Shown here in pieces: positions 19,254 through 27,183 of a DNA stretch of 64,000 nucleotides. The notes below the pieces were generated by a model. The model was not told the origin of the DNA and did not search any database. It saw only the letters and a list, made by a program, of their open reading frames with translations. The first letter of the stretch is position 1. Each line of letters opens with the position of its first letter. The position numbers were made by a program, and so were the translations under genes. Source of the DNA: Chryseobacterium suipulveris (lineage in GTDB: Bacteria > Bacteroidota > Bacteroidia > Flavobacteriales > Weeksellaceae). The stretch lies in NCBI RefSeq assembly GCF_022811685.1, contig NZ_CP094532.1, positions 2,584,501 through 2,648,500 of the forward strand. The letters are read 5' to 3'.

Positions 19254-19931
19254 TTATATAAACTTAATTCGTAGAGTTAGTCCGTTTGTCCTATATTCGC
19301 CCATATTACAGAGTAAAGAATCATAATACATTTGAACCGCATAAACTCGCATATTTCCGCCATTATCCTGAATATGTTTCACAACTTGTTGAAGTATTCG
19401 GTTTAACAAATCAGGAGGTAAACCACTTCCGATAGGAAAAACCCAATATGATGGTGGAAGACTCGCATCGACGGTTTGGAAAATATCAAGCTCAAGATAA
19501 CCATTAGATTTAATTATACTAAAATCGTAATCCGGGTCAACATAATTTGGATCATTAGGCAGGAACTTGTAATCAATGGCAGAATTATTATAGTAATTCT
19601 CTATATAATTTACTAAAAGTCTCGGCAAGTCAGTACAACCTCTACAATAATATAAAGAAGAATCATCATTCCAAAAGTACACATTACCATGAGGATAATA
19701 TGGCACTGTGCTGTTAGGAACGTTAGTCAAACCAATACCTCCCCCACATTTATTAGCTTCATTGATAAGGAGATAGGCACTTGCCTCTTTTGAGGAACGA
19801 TTCACACCCTCTGCTTTTCCGATAGGATCTAATGAGGATATTGCTTCTGAAGATCTATCGATATTTTGGCATGCGATTGACAGTAATGCAACAATAAGAA
19901 GATAAACTGTGTTAAAAAATAATTTCTTCAT
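19254..19931 (-). CDS. Lipoprotein of unknown function, co-transcribed with the metalloprotease
   Basis: A 225-residue protein with a lipoprotein signal ending in the lipobox LLSIAC. The mature part has four Cys in the first half (NKCGGG, YYCRGCTDL) and one near the C-terminus (LLCNMGEY). It is rich in Tyr, Asn and Pro. No family is recognised. It starts 4 bp after the metalloprotease stop and is followed by a strong terminator, so the two genes form one transcript. A role as protease partner or inhibitor is a guess. Confidence 0.75.
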   Translation of the reverse strand: MKKLFFNTVYLLIVALLSIACQNIDRSSEAISSLDPIGKAEGVNRSSKEASAYLLINEANKCGGGIGLTNVPNSTVPYYPHGNVYFWNDDSSLYYCRGCTDLPRLLVNYIENYYNNSAIDYKFLPNDPNYVDPDYDFSIIKSNGYLELDIFQTVDASLPPSYWVFPIGSGLPPDLLNRILQQVVKHIQDNGGNMRVYAVQMYYDSLLCNMGEYRTNGLTLRIKFI

Positions 19932-19935
19932 AATT

Positions 19936-22878
19936 CTATTTTTTGATGAATTTCACTTTTTCTACGGTTCCTTTATCATCTACAGAGATAAAGTAAACAC
20001 CTGACTGAAGTTTGGAAACCGAAACTTTGTTGTCAGCAACATTTCCTTTAGCAACCAACTGACCTGCAGCATTATAAATGCTGTATGTAGCGTTATTAGA
20101 AACTTTGGAAACATTCAATACGTCAACTGCCGGATTTGGATAAACCTGAACTGCATTTGCACGTACATTGTCGTTAACTCCAAGAGTTGGCGAGATTATT
20201 ACTGCGTAATCCTCAACTTCACCGTACGTGTAGCTTCCACATGGATTGGTTTGTGCAGTGTTAAATTTCAGAGCAACTCTCATTCTTACTGGCTTGTCTC
20301 CAGAATAAGCATCCGCAGGAACCGAGAAGGTTTGTGTAACCGGAGTCGTTTGGTTTCCTGGAGTCTGCATTACAAGTTCACTTGGCTCAAATGTTCCGTT
20401 TCTGTTGAAATCGATCCAGGCAGTAACTGCCTCACTATACTTGGTTCCAGTCCAAGCTTTTGAAACAGAAAGAACGTTATTTGATGTTCCTTTGGCTAAA
20501 TGTACAGTTCTAGTATTATCAGTAGTGTAATCAGTGTAATTTGAAGCTCCTGAGCTGCTGTTTACTCCTGTTGCACCTTCCGCGGTGATCGTTACATTAG
20601 AAATATACTCGTCATTAGAATTGGTTGAAGTTAATGTACAGTATGTCAGCACTAAAGTACTAAAGTTGGTTACCGGTGTATATGTTCCGGTAGTTCCGGT
20701 ACAAACTGACGCTACCTGCACTTCATACGCAACTGCTTCTTCCAGTCCTGTGATGGTGTAAGTGTTAGTCGAAACAGGAACTTCGTTCCAGGTAGTATCA
20801 GACGCTTTCTTCCATCTAAGAATATAGGTCGCACTTGCGATCGGATCCCAAGAAACTGTCGCAGCAGCAGTGGTGATGTTGGATACCGTTAATCCTGCAG
20901 GTGCAGTACCGTCGCAAGGAACAATTGCAGAAACTATAACCGGCGCCACCGCATAGAAAACGTTACCTATCGCAGAAACCCTCATCTTAAGCTGAGTGTT
21001 GGTTGGGAACGATGCAAAGCTCAATTCTTCAGTACCGTCGTTTGGAGTTGATGCAGCGATTACGTTCCAAGTCACACCGTTGTCCTGGGTGTATTCGATC
21101 TTAACATTTGCCACATAAAATGGAGCAGCGTCAGTTCCCACTACATCCCAGGTAAATGGACCGGGAGCGTTGTTATACACTTTGGTTGAAGTAATCTTAA
21201 AAGGTCCGTTTGCATGAATAGTAACTTTCTGACCTGCAACCTGAGTTTGTTGCGCCTCCACATTGGAATTGTTATCACGTACAGTTACTCTGAAGTTCAT
21301 TACTCTCGCCACATTAGAAACAGATTCCCATTCAGCTTTTAAACCTAAAATACCGTTCATTACCATTGACGTCTTAGGGAAATATCGTGTAGGCGAAGTA
21401 GTTCCCATAATAGATCTGAATTTCGGTCCCTGAGTATTGTTTGCGGTAACATCAGTTACTGCTGCAGTCGCCCCGTCATATTGTTCCCAGGTATAAGTAA
21501 TCGGGTCATTTTCAGGATCGGTAGCAGTCGCAGTCAGTGCGAATGCAGTACCCTTAGGAATGGTCACATCCGGCATTGGCGTGATTACTGGTGGCTGATT
21601 GGTGATCGGTGTGTTGACATCGCAGTTTTGCGTCTGCACATAATTCTGCACCTGGAAAATACTCACTGCGTGAAAATAAGGGTCAGAATGTGGCTGTACG
21701 TCAGCACTGGTAATTCCTGCGTACCCCATAATAGTAGAACCTGATCCCGGCTCCATGTGTGCGATACTTCCCGAGTGGATTCCGTGAGCAAAGGTATGCC
21801 ATGCTCCAAACTGGTGACCCATTTCATGGGCTACATAGTCGATATCGAAATTGTCTCCTACAGGATCACCGGATCCAGGCGAAGTGTATCCCTGTCCTTT
21901 ATGCCAATACCACTGATAACCTGAATCATAAGTATCTGTATTGTTACACACACAACCGATACATCCCGCGGAACCTCCTCCACCGGAACGTCCGAACAAG
22001 TGTCCAATATCATAATTGGCATCTCCTACCCCGTAAGTAGTTCCCTTGAGTACATTCTTAAGTTCGGCAGTCCATGCTCCTTGAGCTCCTGGATTCGCCG
22101 GGGAATAAGGGTCGGTATTAGGATTGGTAAAAATAATCTGCGGAAAATCCTGCAGAACCATTCTGATGGCGAAGTCTTTCTCGAAAACACCGTTTACTCT
22201 GGTCATCGTAGCGTTCATCTGTGTAAGCGCTCCAGCAACTCCACCGAATAGCTGAGTATACTCACCTGTTACAGACAATGCCAAACGGTACTTTCTAAAT
22301 TTCTGATCACTATTTTTGGAAAAATTGGTAACCTGGTTAGAAAAATCAGTAGTTTGCCCAAGTTTCTCAATCTGGCTCTTTGTCAACAGTTCCTGCCCGT
22401 GACAAGTGTACGCTCCATCAGGTTTTTTTGATTTCGGAAATACGCCATATACGGATTTGTTAGCATTAAGAGGTTCAATAAACTCCTGCTTTCCGTCGGT
22501 AAACATCATCGATTGGAAATCGGTAGGCGACACAGAAAATCTCACATATTTCGCAGGATCGTCAATTCCCACACCTGCGTAGGATCCAAGCTGGTAACGG
22601 TCTGCCAAAGATTTCACGACAACTGGCGCACTGTACACTGCGAATCTTTCGGTCTTTCCGTCCAAAGTCGGCAGATTAATTTCAACAGCTACAGCACCTT
22701 TCCCGCTTTCCTGCGCATTCGCAAGCTTCGCTCTCATCTGGTTGAGGTCTAAAGAATAGTAATTCTTTACATTCGCCTCAGGTCTTGTCCTCTCACCCTG
22801 CATCGTCGTAGGTGCCCATTGTGCAAAGGCAGCCGTACTCATGAGTCCGCAAAGCAAAGAAGTAAAAATTTTCTTCAT
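19936..22878 (-). CDS. Secreted reprolysin-like zinc metalloprotease with T9SS sorting domain
   Basis: About 980 residues. The ATG at 22878 leads straight into a signal peptide (MKKIFTSLLCGLMSTAAFAQ). After a propeptide-like region, the zinc site HEMGHQFGAWH (HExxHxxGxxH) lies near residue 351, with a Met-turn-like IMGYAG further on, as in metzincins of the M12B type. A fibronectin type III segment (PAGLTVSNITTAAATVSWD) follows, then a GEVEDY-ending beta domain. The C-terminus is a type A T9SS signal (VYPNPAVDVLNV ... GVYFISVDDKG). It should be exported by the gliding-linked type IX system. It has its own promoter. Confidence 0.92.
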   Translation of the reverse strand: MKKIFTSLLCGLMSTAAFAQWAPTTMQGERTRPEANVKNYYSLDLNQMRAKLANAQESGKGAVAVEINLPTLDGKTERFAVYSAPVVVKSLADRYQLGSYAGVGIDDPAKYVRFSVSPTDFQSMMFTDGKQEFIEPLNANKSVYGVFPKSKKPDGAYTCHGQELLTKSQIEKLGQTTDFSNQVTNFSKNSDQKFRKYRLALSVTGEYTQLFGGVAGALTQMNATMTRVNGVFEKDFAIRMVLQDFPQIIFTNPNTDPYSPANPGAQGAWTAELKNVLKGTTYGVGDANYDIGHLFGRSGGGGSAGCIGCVCNNTDTYDSGYQWYWHKGQGYTSPGSGDPVGDNFDIDYVAHEMGHQFGAWHTFAHGIHSGSIAHMEPGSGSTIMGYAGITSADVQPHSDPYFHAVSIFQVQNYVQTQNCDVNTPITNQPPVITPMPDVTIPKGTAFALTATATDPENDPITYTWEQYDGATAAVTDVTANNTQGPKFRSIMGTTSPTRYFPKTSMVMNGILGLKAEWESVSNVARVMNFRVTVRDNNSNVEAQQTQVAGQKVTIHANGPFKITSTKVYNNAPGPFTWDVVGTDAAPFYVANVKIEYTQDNGVTWNVIAASTPNDGTEELSFASFPTNTQLKMRVSAIGNVFYAVAPVIVSAIVPCDGTAPAGLTVSNITTAAATVSWDPIASATYILRWKKASDTTWNEVPVSTNTYTITGLEEAVAYEVQVASVCTGTTGTYTPVTNFSTLVLTYCTLTSTNSNDEYISNVTITAEGATGVNSSSGASNYTDYTTDNTRTVHLAKGTSNNVLSVSKAWTGTKYSEAVTAWIDFNRNGTFEPSELVMQTPGNQTTPVTQTFSVPADAYSGDKPVRMRVALKFNTAQTNPCGSYTYGEVEDYAVIISPTLGVNDNVRANAVQVYPNPAVDVLNVSKVSNNATYSIYNAAGQLVAKGNVADNKVSVSKLQSGVYFISVDDKGTVEKVKFIKK

Positions 22879-22908
22879 AAGATTAATATTTGTTTTAAAT
22901 GAATCTGC

Positions 22909-22938
22909 CAAAAATAGCTTATTTTCTCAAAGCGACAA
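22909..22938 (-). promoter_or_regulatory. Flavobacterial promoter for the metalloprotease operon
   Basis: On the minus strand TTG (22936-22938), 19 bp, then TATTTTTG (22909-22916), a match to TAnnTTTG. Transcription would start about 25 nt before the ATG at 22878. Confidence 0.6.
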
Positions 22939-23130
22939 AATAAAAGATTCAATATTTTTGGTGTTTTTAAAGAAAATAAATAGAGTAAGACCAAAATAAA
23001 TAAATTATTGTCAAAATAATCATCACATCAATATCAACACCTTATTTAAAGCATGAATTTTAGAAAAAATACGGCAAATATTCCTTAAAAAAAATATTAA
23101 AAAAACAACCGTATTATTTGCAGCATAATA

Positions 23131-23790
23131 TCAGAAGCGATACGCCAAATTCCAAGAAAAACCTAAGTTGAATTTGGCTGAGCTTTTCCCAAATCCAGGA
23201 ACGATCATCGGTGAGATTTCCTCCTGTTTGGTAGAAAATATGAGGTACTTCGGCTGAATATTCACATCAATATAGAAAGGGCTTTCGAAAAGCTGAACCC
23301 GGCCTCCAACCGTTCCTTCAAGCCAATAAGAACTTTGCGTGGAAGCAGGAAATGCCACCGAAGTTTCGCTGCCGCCATAACCGCGGACAGGAACCGCCCT
23401 GTATTCCTGGCTGTAAAAAGAACCCGCAAGTTTGCCACCTGCGTAGAACCCGTTAAGATGATTTTCGCTGTCATAAGCCAACATGTAGAAAGATCCGAGC
23501 TTTAGGAAGCCGCCACTTACAGTAGCGTCGTATCCATTTTTTTTGTAGCTGTTCTTTTCAAAACCGGCATCTGCAACTGCGTGAAGGTTGCCTTTTAGTT
23601 GCGTTGATACAAATCCCTGGAAAAGTTTCCGTTCCGAGAAAACACCGATTCCCGCATTCAGCACATCGAAACCGACCATGAAGTTGGGTTCGTATTTCCA
23701 TTTCACTTTCACCGAATCCTTTTCATTCTGAGCAAAAGCGAAAACGAAAAGTACACTAAAAAAGAAGGAAAAGATGCGTTTTGCTTTCAT
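23131..23790 (-). CDS. DUF6048 family outer-membrane-like protein
   Basis: A 219-residue protein with a signal peptide (MKAKRIFSFFFSVLFVFAFAQ) and alternating hydrophobic/polar strands ending in an aromatic residue (WNLAYRF), suggesting an outer-membrane beta-barrel. It overlaps the end of the DUF6452 gene by 35 bp. In flavobacteria DUF6452 and DUF6048 genes usually follow rlmD, as here. Function is unknown. Confidence 0.82.
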   Translation of the reverse strand: MKAKRIFSFFFSVLFVFAFAQNEKDSVKVKWKYEPNFMVGFDVLNAGIGVFSERKLFQGFVSTQLKGNLHAVADAGFEKNSYKKNGYDATVSGGFLKLGSFYMLAYDSENHLNGFYAGGKLAGSFYSQEYRAVPVRGYGGSETSVAFPASTQSSYWLEGTVGGRVQLFESPFYIDVNIQPKYLIFSTKQEEISPMIVPGFGKSSAKFNLGFSWNLAYRF

Positions 23791-24235
23791 CAGTAATCTG
23801 GGCTTGGTTCTGCTCGGTTCCAGTAACCGGATTTGCTATCTCGACCGTGGAATTTACATTTTCGTACACTTTCTTAATTCCGCAAGCGGGGGAAACATAT
23901 TCCGAAGCAGTCGTATAATTGATTTTGATTTTAGAGGTAATCGCAGCTTTCGACAATCCCACGTAGATTTCGGTAAAAGGATTTCCATCCACCCGAAGCG
24001 GGATGTAAACGGAGTCGGTTTTCGCCTTCCGCGCAATCAAAGGAATCTGCCCGTTTCCGTAATCGACATTGACATAAAGAGAATCAAGCGTTTTCAGTTT
24101 TCCGGTCGAAGCGGTTTTGAATTTCATTTTCATTCTGGGCGTCGCTTCGCCACCAATACAGATGTCGTCATCACTGGTACATGAAAAAAGCGAAACCAAA
24201 AACAAAGAAAGAAAAAATATTTTCAGGAAATTCAT
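23756..24235 (-). CDS. DUF6452 family lipoprotein
   Basis: A 159-residue protein with a lipoprotein signal (SLFLVSLFSC). The mature region contains CIGGEATPRMKMKF and LYVNVDYGNGQIPLIARKAKTDSVYIPL, a pattern of the flavobacterial DUF6452 family. It overlaps the downstream DUF6048 gene, indicating translational coupling, and is preceded by rlmD. Function is unknown. Confidence 0.82.
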   Translation of the reverse strand: MNFLKIFFLSLFLVSLFSCTSDDDICIGGEATPRMKMKFKTASTGKLKTLDSLYVNVDYGNGQIPLIARKAKTDSVYIPLRVDGNPFTEIYVGLSKAAITSKIKINYTTASEYVSPACGIKKVYENVNSTVEIANPVTGTEQNQAQITDESKTHLFLLF

Positions 24236-24330
24236 TGTTCAAAAATAATAAAAAGTTGAGAGCTACGCTGCAATTGCAGGAAAAGAGTGGTTCAATGGTT
24301 CAGTGGTTCAGTTCACCTTTGACAATCACC

Positions 24331-24372
24331 CATCGCTCATCACTCATCACTTATCACCTATCACCAATCACA
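24331..24372. repeat. Period-7 array between rlmD and DUF6452
   Basis: Six heptamers on the + strand: CATCGCT, CATCACT, CATCACT, TATCACC, TATCACC and AATCACA. It lies in the 264-bp gap between the rlmD stop and the DUF6452 start. Confidence 0.7.
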
Positions 24373-24387
24373 AACACATCGACTCAA

Positions 24388-24425
24388 AAATTTCCTTTAC
24401 CCCAAAACCCTAAAGGGAGGAAAAT
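24388..24425. repeat. CTTTACCCC...CCCTAAAG dispersed element, copy 1
   Basis: TTTCCTTTACCCCAAAACCC is followed by TAAAGGGAGGAAAATTTT. The sequence is nearly the same as 36472-36507, where the neighbouring genes are unrelated. Confidence 0.55.
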
Positions 24426-24432
24426 TTTTTCG

Positions 24433-24504
24433 CTCCAACTCACCTACTCACCTACACTCCAACTCTCCAACTCTCCAACTCTCCAACTCTCCAACTCACC
24501 TACA
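24433..24504. repeat. Period-8 array running into the rlmD stop codon
   Basis: Nine octamers: CTCCAACT, CACCTACT, CACCTACA, five more CTCCAACT and a last CACCTACA. The last unit contains the rlmD stop codon (CTA, 24500-24502). The reverse complement of the unit (AGTTGGAG) recurs as the period-8 array at 56125-56196. Confidence 0.8.
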
Positions 24505-25912
24505 CCTTCTTCACAAGCAGCGCAATATTCTCCACATGATGAGTTTGCGGAAACATATCGACCGGGAGGATTTTTACCAGTTGATACTGCTCTTTCATCA
24601 ACGCCAAATCTCTCGCCTGCGTCGCAGAGTTGCAGCTCACATACACAATTTTTTCGGGGGAAAGCTTCAGGATTTGCTCGACCACTTTCTGGTGCATTCC
24701 GTCTCTCGGCGGATCGGTGATGAGCACATCCGCTTTCGGATGATTGGCAAGAAACTCGTCATTAAAAATATCTTTCATATCGCCGCAATAAAAGGTGCAG
24801 TTAGAAAGTCCGTTCAGTTCCGCGTGCTCTTTTGCAGCGTCGATCGCCTCCTGAACCGACTCAATCCCAGTCACCTGTTTCGCGTTTCTTGCAACGTACT
24901 GCGCAATTGTTCCAGTTCCAGTGTACAAATCATAAACAACCTCATCGCCTTTCAAATCAGCGAATTCTAAAGTTTTTCGGTAAAGTTCGAGTGCCTGATT
25001 ATAATTGGTCTGGAAAAAGGATTTCGGCCCGATCTTGAATTTCAATCCATCCATTTCCTCCATCAGAAAACCATCGCCAAAGTAAGTGATCACGTCCTGA
25101 TCATAGATCGAATCGTTTGGTTTTGAATTAATTACATAAACCAAAGTCTTGATTTGCGGAAATCTTTCCAATAGGAAATCAAAAAGAGCTTCGCGATTTT
25201 CCTGATCTTCTTTAAACAGTTGGAAAAGCACCATCCACTCTCCTTTCGAGTTTTGGCGCATCATCAAAGTTCTCAGGAAACCTTCCTGATTCTTTACATC
25301 AAAAAATTCCAGACCTTTTTCCACCGCATAATTTTTTACGGCAAGTCGAATGGAATTCGAGGGTTCCTCCTGGAGATAACATTCCTTTAAATCCAGAATC
25401 TTGCTCCACATTACGGGAATATGGAAACCGAGTGCATTTTTATTGTCGAAATCCTCTCCGGAATTTACCTCCTCCAAAGTCAGCCAACGCGCGTTGGAGA
25501 AAGAAAATTCCATTTTGTTGCGGTAGAAGTACTGTTCCTTGCTTCCCAAAATTGGCAGCGTCTCGAAATCTTCAATTCCGCCGATTCTTTTGATATGGTT
25601 AAAGACTTCGTCCTGTTTAAACTCAAGCTGTTTTTCATAAGAAAGGTTCTGCCATTTGCAGCCGCCGCAAACTCCGAAATGGATACATTTTGGCTCTGCG
25701 CGAAATGGCGACTTCTCGATAATTTCCACTGCATCTGCCTCAAAATATTTTGACTTGGATTTTTTCACTCGTGCATTCACCACATCGCCCGGAACGGCGC
25801 CAGAAACCAGTACGGTTTTGCCTTCTTCGGTTCTTCCGACAGCAACACCTTTTGCACCTGCGGAAATGAGTTTGATGTTTTCTAAAACAATATTTTTATG
25901 CTTCTTTCTCAT
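24500..25912 (-). CDS. rlmD: 23S rRNA (uracil(1939)-C(5))-methyltransferase
   Basis: A 470-residue SAM-dependent RNA methyltransferase of the TrmA/RlmD family, acting on U1939 of 23S rRNA. The N-terminal TRAM domain is visible (KGVAVGRTEEGKTVLVSGAV and PGDVV). Iron-sulphur cysteines lie in CIHFGVCGGCKWQ. The SAM motif is VVYDLYTGTGTIAQY, and the catalytic Cys is in YVSCNSATQARDL near residue 430. RlmD, RlmCD and TrmA-like members are hard to tell apart; the place in front of DUF6452-DUF6048 fits the flavobacterial gene annotated rlmD. Confidence 0.93.
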   Translation of the reverse strand: MRKKHKNIVLENIKLISAGAKGVAVGRTEEGKTVLVSGAVPGDVVNARVKKSKSKYFEADAVEIIEKSPFRAEPKCIHFGVCGGCKWQNLSYEKQLEFKQDEVFNHIKRIGGIEDFETLPILGSKEQYFYRNKMEFSFSNARWLTLEEVNSGEDFDNKNALGFHIPVMWSKILDLKECYLQEEPSNSIRLAVKNYAVEKGLEFFDVKNQEGFLRTLMMRQNSKGEWMVLFQLFKEDQENREALFDFLLERFPQIKTLVYVINSKPNDSIYDQDVITYFGDGFLMEEMDGLKFKIGPKSFFQTNYNQALELYRKTLEFADLKGDEVVYDLYTGTGTIAQYVARNAKQVTGIESVQEAIDAAKEHAELNGLSNCTFYCGDMKDIFNDEFLANHPKADVLITDPPRDGMHQKVVEQILKLSPEKIVYVSCNSATQARDLALMKEQYQLVKILPVDMFPQTHHVENIALLVKKV

Positions 25913-25929
25913 TGAAAAATTTCGTGAAG

Positions 25930-25937
25930 CAAAAGTA
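25930..25937 (-). promoter_or_regulatory. Possible -7 element for rlmD
   Basis: TACTTTTG on the minus strand matches TAnnTTTG 18 bp before the rlmD ATG. No TTG lies at the expected distance, so this is weak. Confidence 0.3.
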
Positions 25938-26122
25938 AGGTTTTAAAATAAAAATCTTTGGGATCGTGAGGTTTTCTTTTTATATGAGCTTGAGGAAAAA
26001 CTTATTAGCTTTCGCTTGAACGTAAAAAATTCGAAATGCTTCTGCAACGCAAAGATTTTCTATGAACACGTACAAATTTAGTTAAGCAAAGATTGCGGAT
26101 AAATCGCTGATTAAGCAAGCAC

Positions 26123-26386
26123 TTCATCAATTCGCTTTAGCGGACAAAAATCATCGTCTTCAAAAAAATTAACTTAGAAAGAATTGCATGGAAAAATTCT
26201 CGCAGTGCCAAACAAAGTAATATTTATACACCTACATCTCTACCAGACAAACAAAGGCGCTTTCTCTTATCGAAGATAGACAACGTCTAAAAGACCCCTA
26301 TTGAATAGCTTAATCGCAAAGGTTCTAATTTCATCCTACTCTTTTATAAGAATGCAAAGTTTCTTCGCTAAAGCGAATTGATGAAG
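26123..26386. repeat. Gene-free stretch with a perfect 21-bp inverted repeat
   Basis: Positions 26123-26143 and 26366-26386 are perfect inverse complements (one arm starts CTTCATCAATTCGCTTTAGC), 222 bp apart. The whole gap between rlmD and the next gene (25938-26567) shows no credible ORF, tRNA or known RNA on either strand. Confidence 0.75.
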
Positions 26387-26567
26387 CTTGGAAAGAATCA
26401 AAAATAACAGAAAGTATCGAAAATGATATTATTTCTCAATGCTTGGCTAAATGAAATGCCTTTGCGCTCCAAATAAGCGGAATAATTAATCATAAATTTC
26501 CTTGCATCTTTGCGATGAATGACTCTCACAGAAAATAACCATCAAGAATTATTTCCAAGAATGCTGA

Positions 26568-26870
26568 TCATTTTCCAGCCATTAACTTTTCCCGGTTCAT
26601 TAGATAATACAATCCAGCGATACAGCCGGTTAACAGGAATCCGAGTGTCCAAAGATATTTGGAGGAGAAGTTGTTTTTGAAGACATCCACGATCAAAACC
26701 ACCACGGTGATGAAAGTCGCAGCAAGTCCAAGAACAGGAAAAACAGAGCCAAACTCTTTAGGAACACCGAGTGACGTAAGGTCGATAGTGATTGTAAAAA
26801 GCGTAAAAATCAACCCGATAAGCGCAATTGGATAAAGTTTGTTTTTCTGAATAATTAAAGGAAACTCCAT
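26568..26870 (-). CDS. Small integral membrane protein
   Basis: A 100-residue protein with three hydrophobic segments (about residues 13-32, 44-63 and 72-90) and a Lys/Arg-rich C-terminal end. No family is recognised. It is closely followed by nothing on its strand for about 650 bp. The upstream gap holds a terminator hairpin for the gene before it, so it is probably transcribed alone. Confidence 0.65.
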   Translation of the reverse strand: MEFPLIIQKNKLYPIALIGLIFTLFTITIDLTSLGVPKEFGSVFPVLGLAATFITVVVLIVDVFKNNFSSKYLWTLGFLLTGCIAGLYYLMNREKLMAGK

Positions 26871-26885
26871 AATTTTAATTTTGGT

Positions 26886-26922
26886 AAATATAAAAATTCC
26901 CGCCGAAAAATCGACGGGAATT
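26886..26922 (-). terminator. Terminator hairpin upstream of the small membrane protein
   Basis: On the minus strand AATTCCCGTCGA and TCGGCGGGAATT pair with one mismatch (26895-26922), followed by a T-rich run. It lies about 260 bp past the stop of the gene at 27184 and may end that transcript. Confidence 0.6.
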
Positions 26923-26952
26923 GAATATTGAACAGTTCAAACGCATTATAAT

Positions 26953-27136
26953 TTTAACCACAAAAGGAACAAAATCTTTATATAGCAATTACAAAGGTGA
27001 AAAAACCTATTTAAGAGGACACAAAAGTTCAAAAAATTCTTCGATTTTTTCTTTTGTTATCTACTAAGAAAATATTTTGAAATTCTTTAAATATAGTATT
27101 TAGCAGTATTCTTTTGTGACTCTTTTGTGGTTTTTA
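26953..27136. repeat. Dispersed intergenic repeat, copy B, with inverted ends
   Basis: The left part (26955-27045) repeats the blocks of 6831-6916: TAACCACAAAAGG, then ACCTATTTAAGAGGACACAA and AGTTCAAAAAA. The right end (27109-27134) is CTTTTGTGACTCTTTTGTGG, roughly the inverse complement of the left end. It is about 184 bp without an ORF, like a MITE-like or REP-derived element. Confidence 0.5.
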
Positions 27137-27183
27137 TGAATTAGTCTTTTTAGTGCGTTTGACCTGAATATTGAACGATTTTT

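Noticed and set aside
24181..24720. A 179-codon + strand ORF over the rlmD 3' end
   Set aside because: Half of it is translated from the period-7/8 arrays and the rest is antisense to rlmD.
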